This document shows, piece after piece, positions 24,031-34,475 of a stretch of DNA of 64,000 nucleotides (positions within the stretch are counted from its first letter, which is position 1; each line of letters starts with the position of its first letter). Source of the stretch: Acephala macrosclerotiorum (Eukaryota; Ascomycota; Leotiomycetes; Helotiales; Mollisiaceae); NCBI GenBank assembly GCA_014904845.1, contig MU119291.1, positions 1 through 64,000 on the forward strand. Direction: 5' to 3'. The notes beneath the pieces were generated by a model. It saw only the letters and a list, made by a program, of their open reading frames with translations. It was not told the origin of the DNA and made no database searches. Made by a program: the position numbers and the translations under genes.

Positions 24031-24559
24031 ATGGTGCCAGTCACATGTCGACTCATCTAGAAGACGAATTAGAGTATCAATCAAAGGGAAAGAAAGCCAC
24101 CCAAGGTGCGCTAGCAGGCTGACTAAATAGAACCTTGCAGTATAATAGGAGAATAGCAAGTTGAACTTGCTCAACTAAATGTGCCAGGGGCCTGAAGCCT
24201 CTGAAGTGCACGTGAGACACCGCTTTCGCTTATCTAACGCTAGGCCGTTAACGCAAAAAGTCCTGCTCGACATAAATATCAAGCAACATCATCGATTTTG
24301 CGGAGGCAATCTCTGTATATTGCGACTCTTTCCCCAATCCTGAATCAGAACCATCGGTAGATGTGCCCATGCTCCACCGAAGTCAACAAGATGGAAAAAG
24401 ACATTGTAAAGCGGGTTAGAAGACCTTCCTAGCTTTCATAATCCAACAAACAACTCCTTACGATTGCTACCCAAATTCTGTCATCAACAGTGTGAAGGCA
24501 AGCGATAAAGGATGTGGTTGCTACGGAGGGACTTTCTACCACATAGACGGGGTCTGCGA
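24031..24559. other. No gene recognised
   Basis: Spacer between the 2EXR pseudogene and the next remnant. Nothing beyond short shadow ORFs. Confidence 0.4.
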
Positions 24560-25392
24560 GACTTCTATGCCATCTCTCCGAAAATGACAGCACTCAACTC
24601 GCCGATAGCCCGTTTTAGCACCGGAACCAATTCATCGATGGCTCCGAGCATTTGTACGGAGGCTTCAATACAGCAACATACTTTCTTAAGCCTTATTCAC
24701 CAAGACCGTCCCTGCGAAAGGGCTTGTCGGTCTAATCGGTGCCCTCGAGAACGTTTCGCAAACCTTATCGATCTGGCGAACAATGGCGTGGGTAATACAG
24801 CCGGCAACGGATCACCGCTATTCAGTACTTGCTGTGCCAGCGAATTTACTGCCACAGTTCTGCCACGAAGTCCGAATCAACCACCCCAATAGACGGGGCG
24901 ATCTTAGTCTTCTGCTCCTCGGTGAGCATGGTGGAATACACAAACAGTTGGGCAGCGCTTTGGTTGAAGGCCATGTAAAGATAGCAGACTTTGTTGAGGC
25001 TGTCTGCATTGAGGTTTGATGTTGAAAACTCAAATGTTGTCATCTTGATAGGCCCTGACAGAAGAATTTTTCCGGTTGCCAATGCCTCTCTCTCTCTCTC
25101 TTTGCAATCTCACGCATGTCAGACGGCAGCTATTTCCAATTGGATTCAAATGGCGCGTATCTGTCTCTCACACTAGCTAGACTCTCAGCAAGCAAGCGTC
25201 GATAATGTCCGTTCGTTGAAGGCGGCTTGGGAAGAAAGTCAAGTGTTGAGATTGAGCGGCGTTGATAAAGTATGGATTCTGAATCTCTTCTGTCTCCATC
25301 TCCTTTACAGAGTCAGTTTCTCTCGTTTGTTTCTTCTCTGACTCAGTTGATGTCTCGGTGTCCAATGAAGATGCCGGATTTCGAGTGAACAT
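24560..25392 (-). pseudogene. Unrecognised broken gene
   Basis: On the minus strand an ATG at 25392 opens a polar, Glu/Thr-rich N-terminus. In a shifted frame a protein-like stretch follows: RLLAESLASVRDRYAPFE, a TAG, then LPSDMREIAKREREALATGK, LNADSLNKVCYLYMAFNQ and VDSDFVAELWQ, then a stop. Further on, other frames carry HAIVRQIDKVCETFSRA and SVQMLGAIDELVPVLKRAIG, which look like amphipathic helices. The pattern of one gene in pieces suggests decay by nonsense changes and frameshifts. I do not recognise the family. Confidence 0.4.
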
Positions 25393-25496
25393 ATTGAGGC
25401 TATGAGCTCACGAAAGCACGTTTCAGAATGTTGAGAATAAGAAAAAATCAAGAAAGGGTTCTCCTTTCTACTCAGCTAGGATAGTGCTCGGCTCCG

Positions 25497-25508
25497 ATAT
25501 ATATATAC
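25497..25508 (-). promoter_or_regulatory. TATA-like element upstream of the broken gene
   Basis: An alternating TATATATATA stretch lies about 105 nt upstream of the ATG at 25392 and precedes a pyrimidine-rich leader on the minus strand, as in many fungal promoters. Confidence 0.35.
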
Positions 25509-26313
25509 AGGTCGGCTCCGACCACGCCGCAGTGTTGGATGCTCACGGGTACCGCTCGCACTGCATGCCCGCTTGGTCCGCCCCAACAAGGAAATGGCGG
25601 GGTTATCACAGGCAAAGGCCATAGTGTGGGTGTAAAGTGTGTGTTCATGATCTGTCTATTCCTGTCTAGCGGTGAGATGAGGATATATATAACATTAAAC
25701 ACGTGACCACCCTAATAGGGGTCTAGAATCCATAGTGGGACGTCCCTCGTACCTCGCGCCGTGCCCTGCCTTTGACGATTTGAATTTATAAATGAGTTTT
25801 TATTCGCGTTCGCACCGGCTCCGCCGGCGCGAGTAAAGGCGTTCCCTTTTTACAATCCTTTTTACGTGGGGCTAGAGCTGCTCTACGAGGAGTTTTATAG
25901 AGAGCTTTAAACTACGGGAGCGCTAAGTGCCAAAAGCGACACATCTTGGCGTTTCTTGGCAAAACCTTGGCGCAGAAACGTGACTTTGATTTCACGTGTT
26001 ATTACGTAAACTCTACGTGGTCTTTTTTTCCTCTAGCAAAATACTTTTAACTATCGTCAAAGGCATACGATCGTGAGAATAACCGAGCCGATGTGTTGCA
26101 CGAGGACGACTGAGAGTGGTAACAACAGTTGGGACATTGAGGTTCTGCTTGGAGAGCCGTTCCATATATAACAGAAGGGCTCAGAAATTATCAAATTCGG
26201 TTCTTTCCATTCTTTGTATCTTTGGAAACTTTTCTTTGGCTTTCGTTGTTTCTCTCGCGAAGAGAGCATCTGATCTCCCCCATCATCTCATTGTTCTTGG
26301 ATGATAGTACATC
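25509..26313. other. Intergenic, GC-containing repeat-like stretch
   Basis: Contains a GC-rich inverted stretch near 25816-25835 (ACCGGCTCCGCCGGCGCG) and a segment at 25780-26040 depleted in CpA and rich in CpG, suggesting mild RIP-like wear. No gene recognised. Confidence 0.45.
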
Positions 26314-27334
26314 ATGGCAGACTCAAGCAATACCTATGAAGCATACTGCTACAACCCCTCTCTTGCAGTTGCCATAACCTTCATTGATCTCTTTGTGTGG
26401 ACAACAGCTTTCCACTTGTACCAGATGTTCGGAACCAGGGCATGGTACTACATCCTATTTGTTGTAGGAGGCTTTGTAAGTCATACTTTCCTATCATTCC
26501 CTCCCTCCAGACATTTATGGATGCTAAATTTAACATTTCATAGTCGAATGGATAGGCTATATCGGTCGAGCTGTCTCAGGCCAACAATCTTCGAACTGGA
26601 CAATCGGGCCCTTCCTTGTTCAGACTCTCTTCCTGCTCTTAGCATTTGTACTCTTTGCAGCGAGCATATACATGGAGCTTGATCGTATCATTCTTTGGTA
26701 GATGGCGAGAAATATTCGATCATCGAGAAGAGTTAGCTCACGAAGGTCTTCGTCACGAGAGATGTTCTATCATTCTTGACGCAGGCGATTGGTACGTACT
26801 TTTTGCGAATGTCGGGGGTTCCAAGGTAGAGCGGGGACTAATTTTCCTCTCGGGTGGCGGCATCATAGCCTCGGGGACACTCAGCGCGATGCAAACTGGT
26901 ACATACATCATCGCCAGTGGCCTCTTCGTCCAAGTTCTCTTCTCCGGCTTCTTCGTCACCGTTGCCGTCGTCTTTGATTCGAGGATCCAAAAACGTCCAA
27001 CACAACAGTATTCTAACCTCTCTATTCCTTCACAAAGGCACCTCAAGACCCTCTATGTCGCCAGCATCTTGACCATGATGAGGAGTATGTTCACAGTCGT
27101 CGAGTACATCAAGGGGACGATGGGTATCTTTTGCGCCATGAATATTAGTTGTATATCTTCGATGAGGTTCTAATGTTGTGCGTTATGGTGGTGTTTAACG
27201 TGGATCATCCTAGTGAAGTTCAAGCGTTGCTCGATGGAGGCGTGGTCAGTAAAGGATTCAAGATGGTCGAGGTTTCCAAGTTAGGTAGTCAGATCCATGA
27301 GGCGTCATCGTCTGAACAGTCTGGGGTCGCTTAA
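26314..27334 (+). pseudogene. RTA1-like lipid-translocating exporter family, broken
   Basis: The order of segments is that of the fungal RTA1 family (Pfam PF04479, seven-membrane-segment proteins linked to sterol or drug resistance): YNPSLAVAITF, EWIGYIGRAVSG, VDGEKYSIIEKS, LTKVFVTRDVLSFLTQA, TYIIASGLFVQVLFSGFF, EYIKG, GYLLRHEY and LYIFDEVLMLCVMVVFNVDHPSEV. It needs at least two frameshifts (near 26697, after RIIL, and near 27118, after EYIKG). Two TAG codons (26734-26736 and in HEY-stop-LYIF) stand where the family has Trp. The first intron also lacks a clean in-phase GTAAGT donor. The TGG-to-TAG changes fit RIP on the opposite strand. Not functional. Confidence 0.85.
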
Positions 27335-27512
27335 GTGGAAGAGATATGTGTGTGAGGACTGGACTTGCTTCTTGTGTTTCTCTCCGTTGCCTTTCCACTG
27401 ATTTTAGACTTTTTATTTGGAACATTTTAGAGCAGCCAAACTATCCAGCTTTCCCAATTCTGCTAGGAATGCTTTGCAGGAGGTGTTCATTTATGCTATG
27501 CATAAACATGGT

Positions 27513-28490
27513 TCAGCAACAAGTAATAATGAGCAAGCAAACGAGTGCTTCTGGTATCAGCTTAGCAACCATGAAAATAAAAACCTCAGGCACTCGAATC
27601 GGCCATGCCATCACAATCGACATTATGTCCACCGGGCATTCGTCTATCGAAGATGACATCAACCTATAAGCTTGATGTAGTAGAGCTAGTGTCTCTTGGA
27701 GGGATGCTTCCTCTGTGTCATTGAATGTCCCGGGAGACCCTTCCCACAACTTCAGGTATTTCTCCAGTTTTGGTCTTTCCCGAAAAGAACAAGTCGCCTG
27801 ATTGTTCCGAAGACGCCCATGTGAAGACGACCAGAATCGAAGAGTACGCGAAACAGTTGTTACAATTTTGAGAATTAATGTCCAACATCGCTGTCTGAAA
27901 TAGCCTCAAGTCGATATCGTGGTGAGCAGAAGCCTTGACATAGAGGGTCTCTTTGCGTTCAGATTGTAAGTATGTTAGATGCAGTGCAGAGAAAGCCATG
28001 ATGCCATGAAGAAGGAAGTGGTGCGTGAATGCGATTCGTGGGATGACTTGCTGCCAGAGTAGCTGCCGTTCTGGAATATTGAATACAGTGAAACATGTTG
28101 TCGAAGTGTAGAAGTATAACAGCTCCAAGTCCTTCACCCCAAAGAAAGGATGTCCAAGATCAAGGTCTTTTCCAACAGATGGACCTGCAAATGAGTCGAA
28201 TACGTCATTCGGAAAGAGTCCCCTCCTGATCTCAGACGTTCGTGAGAATGCCGAAGATGGTGCCCTCGCGACAGGCCCAGCGGTGGTTGGCATTGGTTCC
28301 AGGAAGGACCAACTCGCAGAAGTTCTCGCACAACGACCACAAGCAGGCTTGGATTCATAACACCAGATATGGAGACTCAGTAACCACACACCTAGAAGCT
28401 CGAAGGAGTATGAGGAGAGGGGTTGTACCTTGATCTTCTTCCTCTTGCATTGTTCACACCCATTTCTAGACTTTCGATGAGGTCTTCTCG
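27513..28490 (-). pseudogene. Zn2Cys6 transcription factor, broken
   Basis: The minus strand encodes HRKSRNGCEQCKRKKIK (about 28436-28489), an intron-like gap with no good acceptor, then CYESKPACGRCARTSASW, which is a Zn2Cys6 binuclear cluster whose sixth Cys is Trp. The middle carries the Upc2/sterol-uptake-type segments (LELLYFYTSTTCFTVF, FLLHGIMAFSALHLTYL, ILVVFTWASS). Roughly 150 residues expected next are missing. The C-terminal piece (VPEVFIFMVAKLIPEALV) is in another frame and is frameshifted again near its end. A DNA-binding regulator in origin, now dead. Confidence 0.82.
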
Positions 28491-29347
28491 TACTCTAGGA
28501 CCCCAGGTCTGCACTTAACAGCATCGTGCTTCTCGCCTTCTGCTTCGACCAAATATTTCAGGCGTGCAGGAACGCACTCAAATTGCCTTGGACCGAAGTA
28601 GTTTTTTCTCGAGGATACCACGAATTACTTGACGTTTAGCAGAGTATTGACCTTGGAATCAAGGACAATGGAGGACGAGAGAAGAGCTGCAAAGAAAGTA
28701 TTGTGGCACTGTCAGCATATCGTTACACCACTGCAACCCCTGGAATGCAGTGGAAGATCCCTGTGGTTCAATGTCTCCCGGCACAACCACAGCGCCTTGA
28801 TACGCCTCGGTCGCACGCCAATCAGGGAGGAAAGCCCCTAGAGCTTCGGTTAGATAGGGGCTCAAGCGAGCACACGCCAACATACATGACATGATTATCC
28901 TGAGCGCAAGTCCTGTTGGGTTACTGTCACTGATATCAGTGACTAAAGGGGGGCTTAATTCACCGTTGCAATACCTGGTTGAAGACTTTTAAGAATTTCG
29001 ACACCGAGCACGTGCAGACTCATCTGCCATGTCTCGGTTGACCTACTCGCCACATTTGGAGAGACATCCCACTCTTGGAATCAAATCTTATCCGTCCGAA
29101 ATGGAAGCCAACAACGAGATAGGCATTCTTAGTCTCCATATAAACCCAATCAAGTTTGGAATAGACTTAAGATCATTGGCAGGTCGAGCGCGCTTCGGCA
29201 ACCCCACTTCCAATTGACGCCCTCGATTGACAGGCCATAGCCCGGGTGTAGCTGCTCTGCTTCACTCTCCGATGCACATCTTCGTGCAAATATTTCCTCA
29301 AAAATACATAAGGGAACATTCATCACTCTCTACACTCGAGCAATAAG
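28491..29347. other. Upstream region of the aldolase gene, no gene recognised
   Basis: Short ORFs on both strands at 28629-28894 are unlike known proteins. The last 100 nt before 29348 are the likely leader of the aldolase gene. Confidence 0.5.
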
Positions 29348-30265
29348 ATGGCTCCCAGTGCTACCTCAACGATTCTGCCTTCCGAGCTACCAATCTCCAA
29401 GGTAGCAGGTCTCAAACTCGAGGCATCCACATCCCACTCTCAGCTGCCACAAAAAACCCCTTTGGAAGCACTCTCTCATGGATCAGCCACGCCTCTCGCC
29501 GGCGTTCCAAAATTCGAGAATCTCGCACTACAGCGACAATGGCAGCTCGAGCATATGGCTGCAGCTTTCCGGCACTGGGCTCGTGAAGGATATGTTGAAG
29601 GTTTCAGCGGACACATTTCCGTCCGAGACCCAGAGCACCATGATGCATTCTGGACGAATCCCCTTGGTGTTCATTTCGGCCTTCTCACAGCTAGCGACAT
29701 GATTTTGGTAAACTTTGACGGCGAGGTCATTGGCGGCAACCGATCCATGGCAGCAAACTCGGCGGGATTCCTCATCCACGGCGAAGTCCACAAAGCTCGA
29801 CCTGATGTGCACGCCGTCTGCCATGCGCACAGCACCTACGGAAAGGCATGGTCGGTATTCGGAAAGCCATTGGAGATGCTTACTCAGGATGCTTGCAAGT
29901 TCTTTGGGAAAGCACAAGGTGTCTACAATAATCATGGAGGAGTAGTACTTGGGAAAGAGGAAGGAGCAAAGATTGCACAAGCATTGGGCCAAGGAAAGGG
30001 GGCCATTCTGCGGAATCATGGTCTTTTGACTGTAGGAGCGACGGTTGACGAAGCGGCCTTTCTTTTCACGTCGATGGAACGTAGCTGCAAAGTTCAACTG
30101 TTGGCAGAGGCAGCTACCGCGAGTGGCCTTCAAAAGGTGTTGATTGCAGACGAAGAGGCTCAGTTCAACTACGATGCGGAGAGCGACCCGGACGTGTGTT
30201 ATGCAGAGTTCCAGGTATATTACCAATTGGAAGACAGACTGTCGAAGGGCGAATTCAAACAGTAG
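29348..30265 (+). CDS. Class II aldolase/adducin-domain protein
   Basis: A single exon of 305 residues. After a polar first 60 residues the aldolase II fold begins (AAAFRHWAREGYVEGFSGHIS). Zinc ligands of the family are visible as HAH (about 159-161) and the His of RNHGLLTVG (about 223), with an acidic residue in IHGEVH near 146. Bacterial members cleave sugar 1-phosphates (fuculose, rhamnulose, ribulose); the many fungal paralogues are uncharacterised. It has no targeting signal and is probably cytosolic. Its 3' end faces the cytochrome-b5/FMN dehydrogenase gene, 61 nt between stop codons. A long antisense ORF in the same place is a shadow. Intact. Confidence 0.92.
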   Translation: MAPSATSTILPSELPISKVAGLKLEASTSHSQLPQKTPLEALSHGSATPLAGVPKFENLALQRQWQLEHMAAAFRHWAREGYVEGFSGHISVRDPEHHDAFWTNPLGVHFGLLTASDMILVNFDGEVIGGNRSMAANSAGFLIHGEVHKARPDVHAVCHAHSTYGKAWSVFGKPLEMLTQDACKFFGKAQGVYNNHGGVVLGKEEGAKIAQALGQGKGAILRNHGLLTVGATVDEAAFLFTSMERSCKVQLLAEAATASGLQKVLIADEEAQFNYDAESDPDVCYAEFQVYYQLEDRLSKGEFKQ

Positions 30266-30326
30266 TTTGCATCAATGATAGGATTTCTGTCTCCTGCTCG
30301 TTGTCTAATCGCGTTCTGTATTATTT

Positions 30327-31838
30327 TTACAGTTTACTCGCCCTTACCACTCTTTTCGCGAATGGATGCTCACCTCCTTTATAAACCAATGTGTCTAACT
30401 CCGCAGTATTCAAGAGACCAGGGTGTGCCTGGTCCAAGCTCGTGATACCAACTAGTTGCATCGCAAGTTCAAGTTCTTCCTTGAGGACTTTGATGTGAAA
30501 TTAGCAGGTGTACTTGGAGAAGAAGGGGTATTCTTGAAAATTTGGTGAAGAAAACTTACTTTTGAATCCATGTATAACACCCTCGTGTCCATAGGCTGCC
30601 AAAGCGTATAGAAAAGGTCTTCCGATACAGGCTCCACTGGCACCAAGGCAAATTGCTTTCAGAACATCGGAACCTCGCCTGATACCACCGTCTGCCATGA
30701 CCTCGACCTGACTCAAAATCTCCGGGCAGTTTGCCTGAATCTCCAAAAGGGTCAAAATTGCTGGCTGCGCTGTATCAAGTGCTCTCCCTCCGTGATTGGA
30801 AATCCAAATACCAGCACAGCCAGCCTCGACGGCCCGCCGAGCATCAGCTGCACACTGAATTCCCTTCAAGAAGACCGGTACACCTGAGACTTTGCGGATC
30901 CAGTCGATATCTCCCCATACAAGGTCTGCATGAATGACCATATTTGAAGGTGGTGGAGTGAGCTGGCTCGGTTTGGCTTCGTCGCTATTGCCTGAAGAAA
31001 GCTGAGGCTCTTGGCTCTCTCGTTTGCTCAAGACTGGGAGATCAACCGTGACCATGATGGCTCTTGCTCCTAGCTTTGCTGCCTCTCGTAGCTTTTTTTC
31101 CGTCTCGGAGCGTTCTTGCTGAACATACAGCTGGAAGAAGAAAGGATGGTTTGTGGGTATGGCATCCACAACTTCTGAAATTGCATAAGACGACATCGTA
31201 GGAACCATTGGCATCACTCCAGAGGCCACGGAAGCTATTGCCATTCCTACCTCTCCTTCCTGGTGGGAGAGCTTGACTGATGAAGTAGGCGCGACGAAGA
31301 TAGGTATGGCCTGCTTCTCTCCGAGAAATATAGTGCTTGTGTCAACGTTCTTCACTGCTCGTAGGATCCGTGGTCGAAACATTATTCGTCGATAGAAATC
31401 TGGGTTGGCTCGGTGCGTGAATCCATCTTCCGTGGCCCCCGAAATGTAACCCCACGCTCTCTCTTTCAAAAACGGTCTCGCAACGTCTTTAAATTGAGAT
31501 ATGTTGATGATAGATCTCAAGTCAGGCTTTGAGAATCCTGTGCTTTGTTGCTTCTTGTTGCCATCTTTGGTTGAGGTGGATTCCTTCGGAGATTTTTCGA
31601 GGCATTCACCAATTCGTTTGGTCTCTCCCAGTGTCGAGATCAGTCCTGGCCCATGAATCTCGTTGTATACTTCGCTTCCATCTTTTCCAAAGTGCTCTAG
31701 GATGACCTGCTCACCCCCGGGATGTTTCGCTGCGAAGCCTGTCAGGTCCCACACGACGCCGTTGATGACGATCCACCCGTCACTGTCGGTTTTGTGGTTC
31801 GCCACATCGGATAGATGTAGCTTCGGTGAGGCTGTCAT
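30327..31838 (-). CDS. Flavocytochrome b2-type FMN dehydrogenase (L-lactate dehydrogenase, cytochrome)
   Basis: Two exons on the minus strand (30560-31838, 30327-30487) give 479 residues. Residues 1-80 are a cytochrome b5 domain with the heme ligands in HPGG (His 39) and EIH (His 62). Residues about 105-440 are the FMN-dependent alpha-hydroxy-acid dehydrogenase barrel: WGYISGA, the FFFQLYV strand, TVDLPVL, the catalytic ISNHGGRALDTA (His about 349) and the phosphate-binding GGIRRGSDVLKA. The last exon ends with the family's KEELELAMQLVG helix. The reaction would be 2-hydroxy acid to 2-oxo acid with electrons to cytochrome c. No obvious mitochondrial presequence is visible, so location and exact acid (lactate, mandelate or other) are open. 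Confidence 0.92.
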
Positions 31839-32460
31839 GTTTTGTGAGACGTTTGATGCATCGAGAACATTGTGACCTGTGAACAGCTTTCCATTGCGCG
31901 GTGTCTTTCAAAGGTGGGGGAGAGTGGGTGGTATTAGTAATGTATCTTCACGGTTCACCGATTGGTTCCTTAAGTTCCGAATCCAACACAACGTGCACCA
32001 TTCGAATTTCTTTACAAGACGGACTAGACAACACGGACTAGAAGAACATCTTGGAGAGAACTGTCGACCCAGGGGTTGCGGATGTTGTTCAATGCCTGAA
32101 TAGAGGGGTTAAGCGAACCCCTAACCCCGCCATAGGGGAGCGAGACCGAGTTGGCTCAAGTCACTCGCAGTTCATTGGGACTCGCTTCAGCAAGATATCA
32201 CCAGGTACCGGATCTCGATATTGAACATAGATTGACCATTCCAACTCGTATTTTAGCTCTATGGCCAAGCGTTTAGACAAGCCAACCAATTCCAAGTAGT
32301 AGGAATGATATCAAACAATATGGAATGAGTAACACGAAAGGTATAACATTAGATATGATAAAATGGGTGAGATCTCTTCTAATTTCGACTTCATAGAAAC
32401 CGTAAAATCGTAAAGCGTCCCATACACCCAATTAGCCATCATTCATCACGATCCTTCAAA
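31839..32460. other. Divergent promoter region
   Basis: Spacer between the FMN dehydrogenase start and the beta-propeller pseudogene. No gene recognised. Confidence 0.5.
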
Positions 32461-33493
32461 ATGCGTCTTCTTCTCGTCGATGTTCTGTCGATCGCTGCTT
32501 CCTTTACATTAGCTAGCATCATCAAACGTCAAACTTCAGCAAGCGCCTACACAAAGGGAGCGGATGGACCGAAACAATTGCCATCCGTTCGAACGGTGAC
32601 ATGTAAGTGTCGAGGAATTCATTTCTTCTCGCGGAATACCTGATTCCTTTCAAGACCACGTCCCAGTTCTTTCCTAACAGAACCTATGTCGAGAAATTTG
32701 CTGAGATCCTCTTTCACTGGGCTCGTGAATCACCTCGACAGACCCGAGCTCTAGACCCTCAACGCGACCACCCAATCCGCCTCCCACCCCCTCACCTTCA
32801 CAAGCGCGACTTCGACAACAAGCATCACTGAATATTCCCCCCGACTAACTCGCCGTCGTAACCGGCAACTTCTCAACGACAAACATCGGCTACACCTCAA
32901 AATTATGGGGCGTATGGACTATTGACTTTCGCGGTACATCTCCCAAAGCTACTTTGGTGAAACAGGCCCCCGAGAGTGATTTCTGGATCGGAATTACGCC
33001 TTTCAATAACGATACTGTATTCATTGCCAAAGCTGGGAAGGGTTCTATATATAAGATGACGCTTTCGGCGGGGGAGTATAGCATTGTGCTCAGTGATTTG
33101 AGTATGGAAACTGCTGCTGGGCCGCCCATTTTTGAAAGTATTCATGGAATTTTCTACCACAGTGGATACCTGTACTACACAAGCACATTCGGTGTTGGGT
33201 TTTATAAAGTGAAAGTCTATCCGGCGGCAGGGAAGACAAGCGAAGCGGTGATACCGGTTGCGACGACGGCGTTGGGGAATCCGGAGGGGTTTGCGATTGC
33301 CAGTGATGGAGCAAGTTATGTTTGTGATATTGGGAAGAATTTGATTGTGAAGGTTACGGATGATGGGAAGTTGGCGAATGTGACAGCGGCGCAGGGGTGT
33401 TTGAGTGTTGCGTTTGGGAGAGGAGATAAGGACAAGAGTACGCTTTATATTTCAATAAATGGTGAGACTGTGCTGTCGACCACCATTAGCTAG
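32461..33493 (+). pseudogene. Secreted beta-propeller (SMP-30/gluconolactonase-like), broken
   Basis: It starts with a signal-peptide-like MRLLLVDVLSIAASFTLASI and a first exon ending near 32600. The next part shows FFPNRTYVEKF and GLVNHLDRPEL-stop-TLNATTQSAS, FTSATSTTSITEYSP, then a shifted frame with LAVVTGNF. From about 32850 a clean 200-codon frame runs to the stop (LWGVWTIDF, FIAKAGKGSIYKM, IHGIFYHSGYLYYTST, GFAIASDGASYVCDIG). The repeats are of the six-bladed propeller proteins common in fungi. At least two frameshifts and two stops lie in the first third; the rest is well kept, so the loss may be recent. Confidence 0.75.
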
Positions 33494-34475
33494 ACCATTG
33501 GCTACAGACTTGATGAGAGGTGAAAGAAGGGAAGAAATTGTATAATGTATGGCCTGTCTGATTGAATTCCCTTCGCACATGAGGGAGGAATGATGCCATG
33601 AAAATGACAATCTCAATGTACGCCTGAAGGCTCCCACGGCGAAAATGGGAAGCATGTCTTCAAGCACTTTACTTCCCTTCAGACTCCTTGAGCGCCCATC
33701 TTCATCCACTGAACGCCGAATGCATGAATGTCCAAGAACCGTCCTGGAGAAAGTGCAGCCCCTCCCAGTGTCTAGCTGCGACGCAACTAGGGTGTTGCTG
33801 GATGGCTATCAGTACATGAGAAGGGAATGGAACAGAAAGATGCACATACCGCAGATCTAAATTATAATTCCAGGCAAGCTCACTTAAATCATTGAAGGAT
33901 CGAGATGATTCGATGCATCACCGATGTTCGTGACGTTGTGCCTGTGAAGCTGTCGTCGAAACCTTGCGTATCGCCGTCGATGGTCCAATCGACAAAGGAC
34001 TGACTTTTGGGACTGGATCCGTGACCCCAATCACAGCACCAAGAGCCACAGAGTTGAGAATGACCGAGACCACCCATGACTGGGATAGCTTGTGAAGGAG
34101 AGGTTGCATTTTGAGTGTGCGCAGTTTCGATCGACAACTTGTTGGAAAAGAAGACTTAAACGGGAAAGACACAAGCCGACAAGACAAAGTTTCGACAGTG
34201 TCCATGAAAGAAGAAACAATCTGCACTTATAAGCCAATCGCAGTGAATATAAATAGAATGACATGATGTGGTCTCGTGGCTGAGTCCGCTCGGTTCGGTT
34301 CGGTTCGGAACAATGCATTGAATCGAGGTGGACGTGCGAGTGGAGGCTACTCCTCTTGCGAAACGACGCCAAGTTCCAGCCTCATTCGCAAAGCTCACTT
34401 GACCACAGCCTCAGAGCCCGTCGTGGAAACAAAATCAACATGTCGCGACACGGTCTGCCATTAGGGTATCAGTAT
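33494..34475. other. Mostly gene-free spacer
   Basis: Contains only the short minus-strand ORF listed separately and a run of four GGTTC units near 34290-34310. Nothing else recognised. Confidence 0.45.
33918..34109 (-). CDS. Small ORF, possible secreted peptide
   Basis: 63 codons from ATG 34109. The first 30 residues (KLSQSWVVSVILNSVALGAVIG) resemble a signal peptide; the rest is Ser/Thr-rich and ends RHEHR. No cysteines and no known family. May be chance. Confidence 0.2.
   Translation of the reverse strand: MQPLLHKLSQSWVVSVILNSVALGAVIGVTDPVPKVSPLSIGPSTAIRKVSTTASQAQRHEHR

Noticed and set aside
29528..30226. 232-codon ORF antisense to the aldolase
   Set aside because: Shadow of a well-conserved intact gene; no recognisable motifs of its own.
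34290..34310. Run of GGTTC units
   Set aside because: Only about four copies; too short to call a microsatellite of interest.
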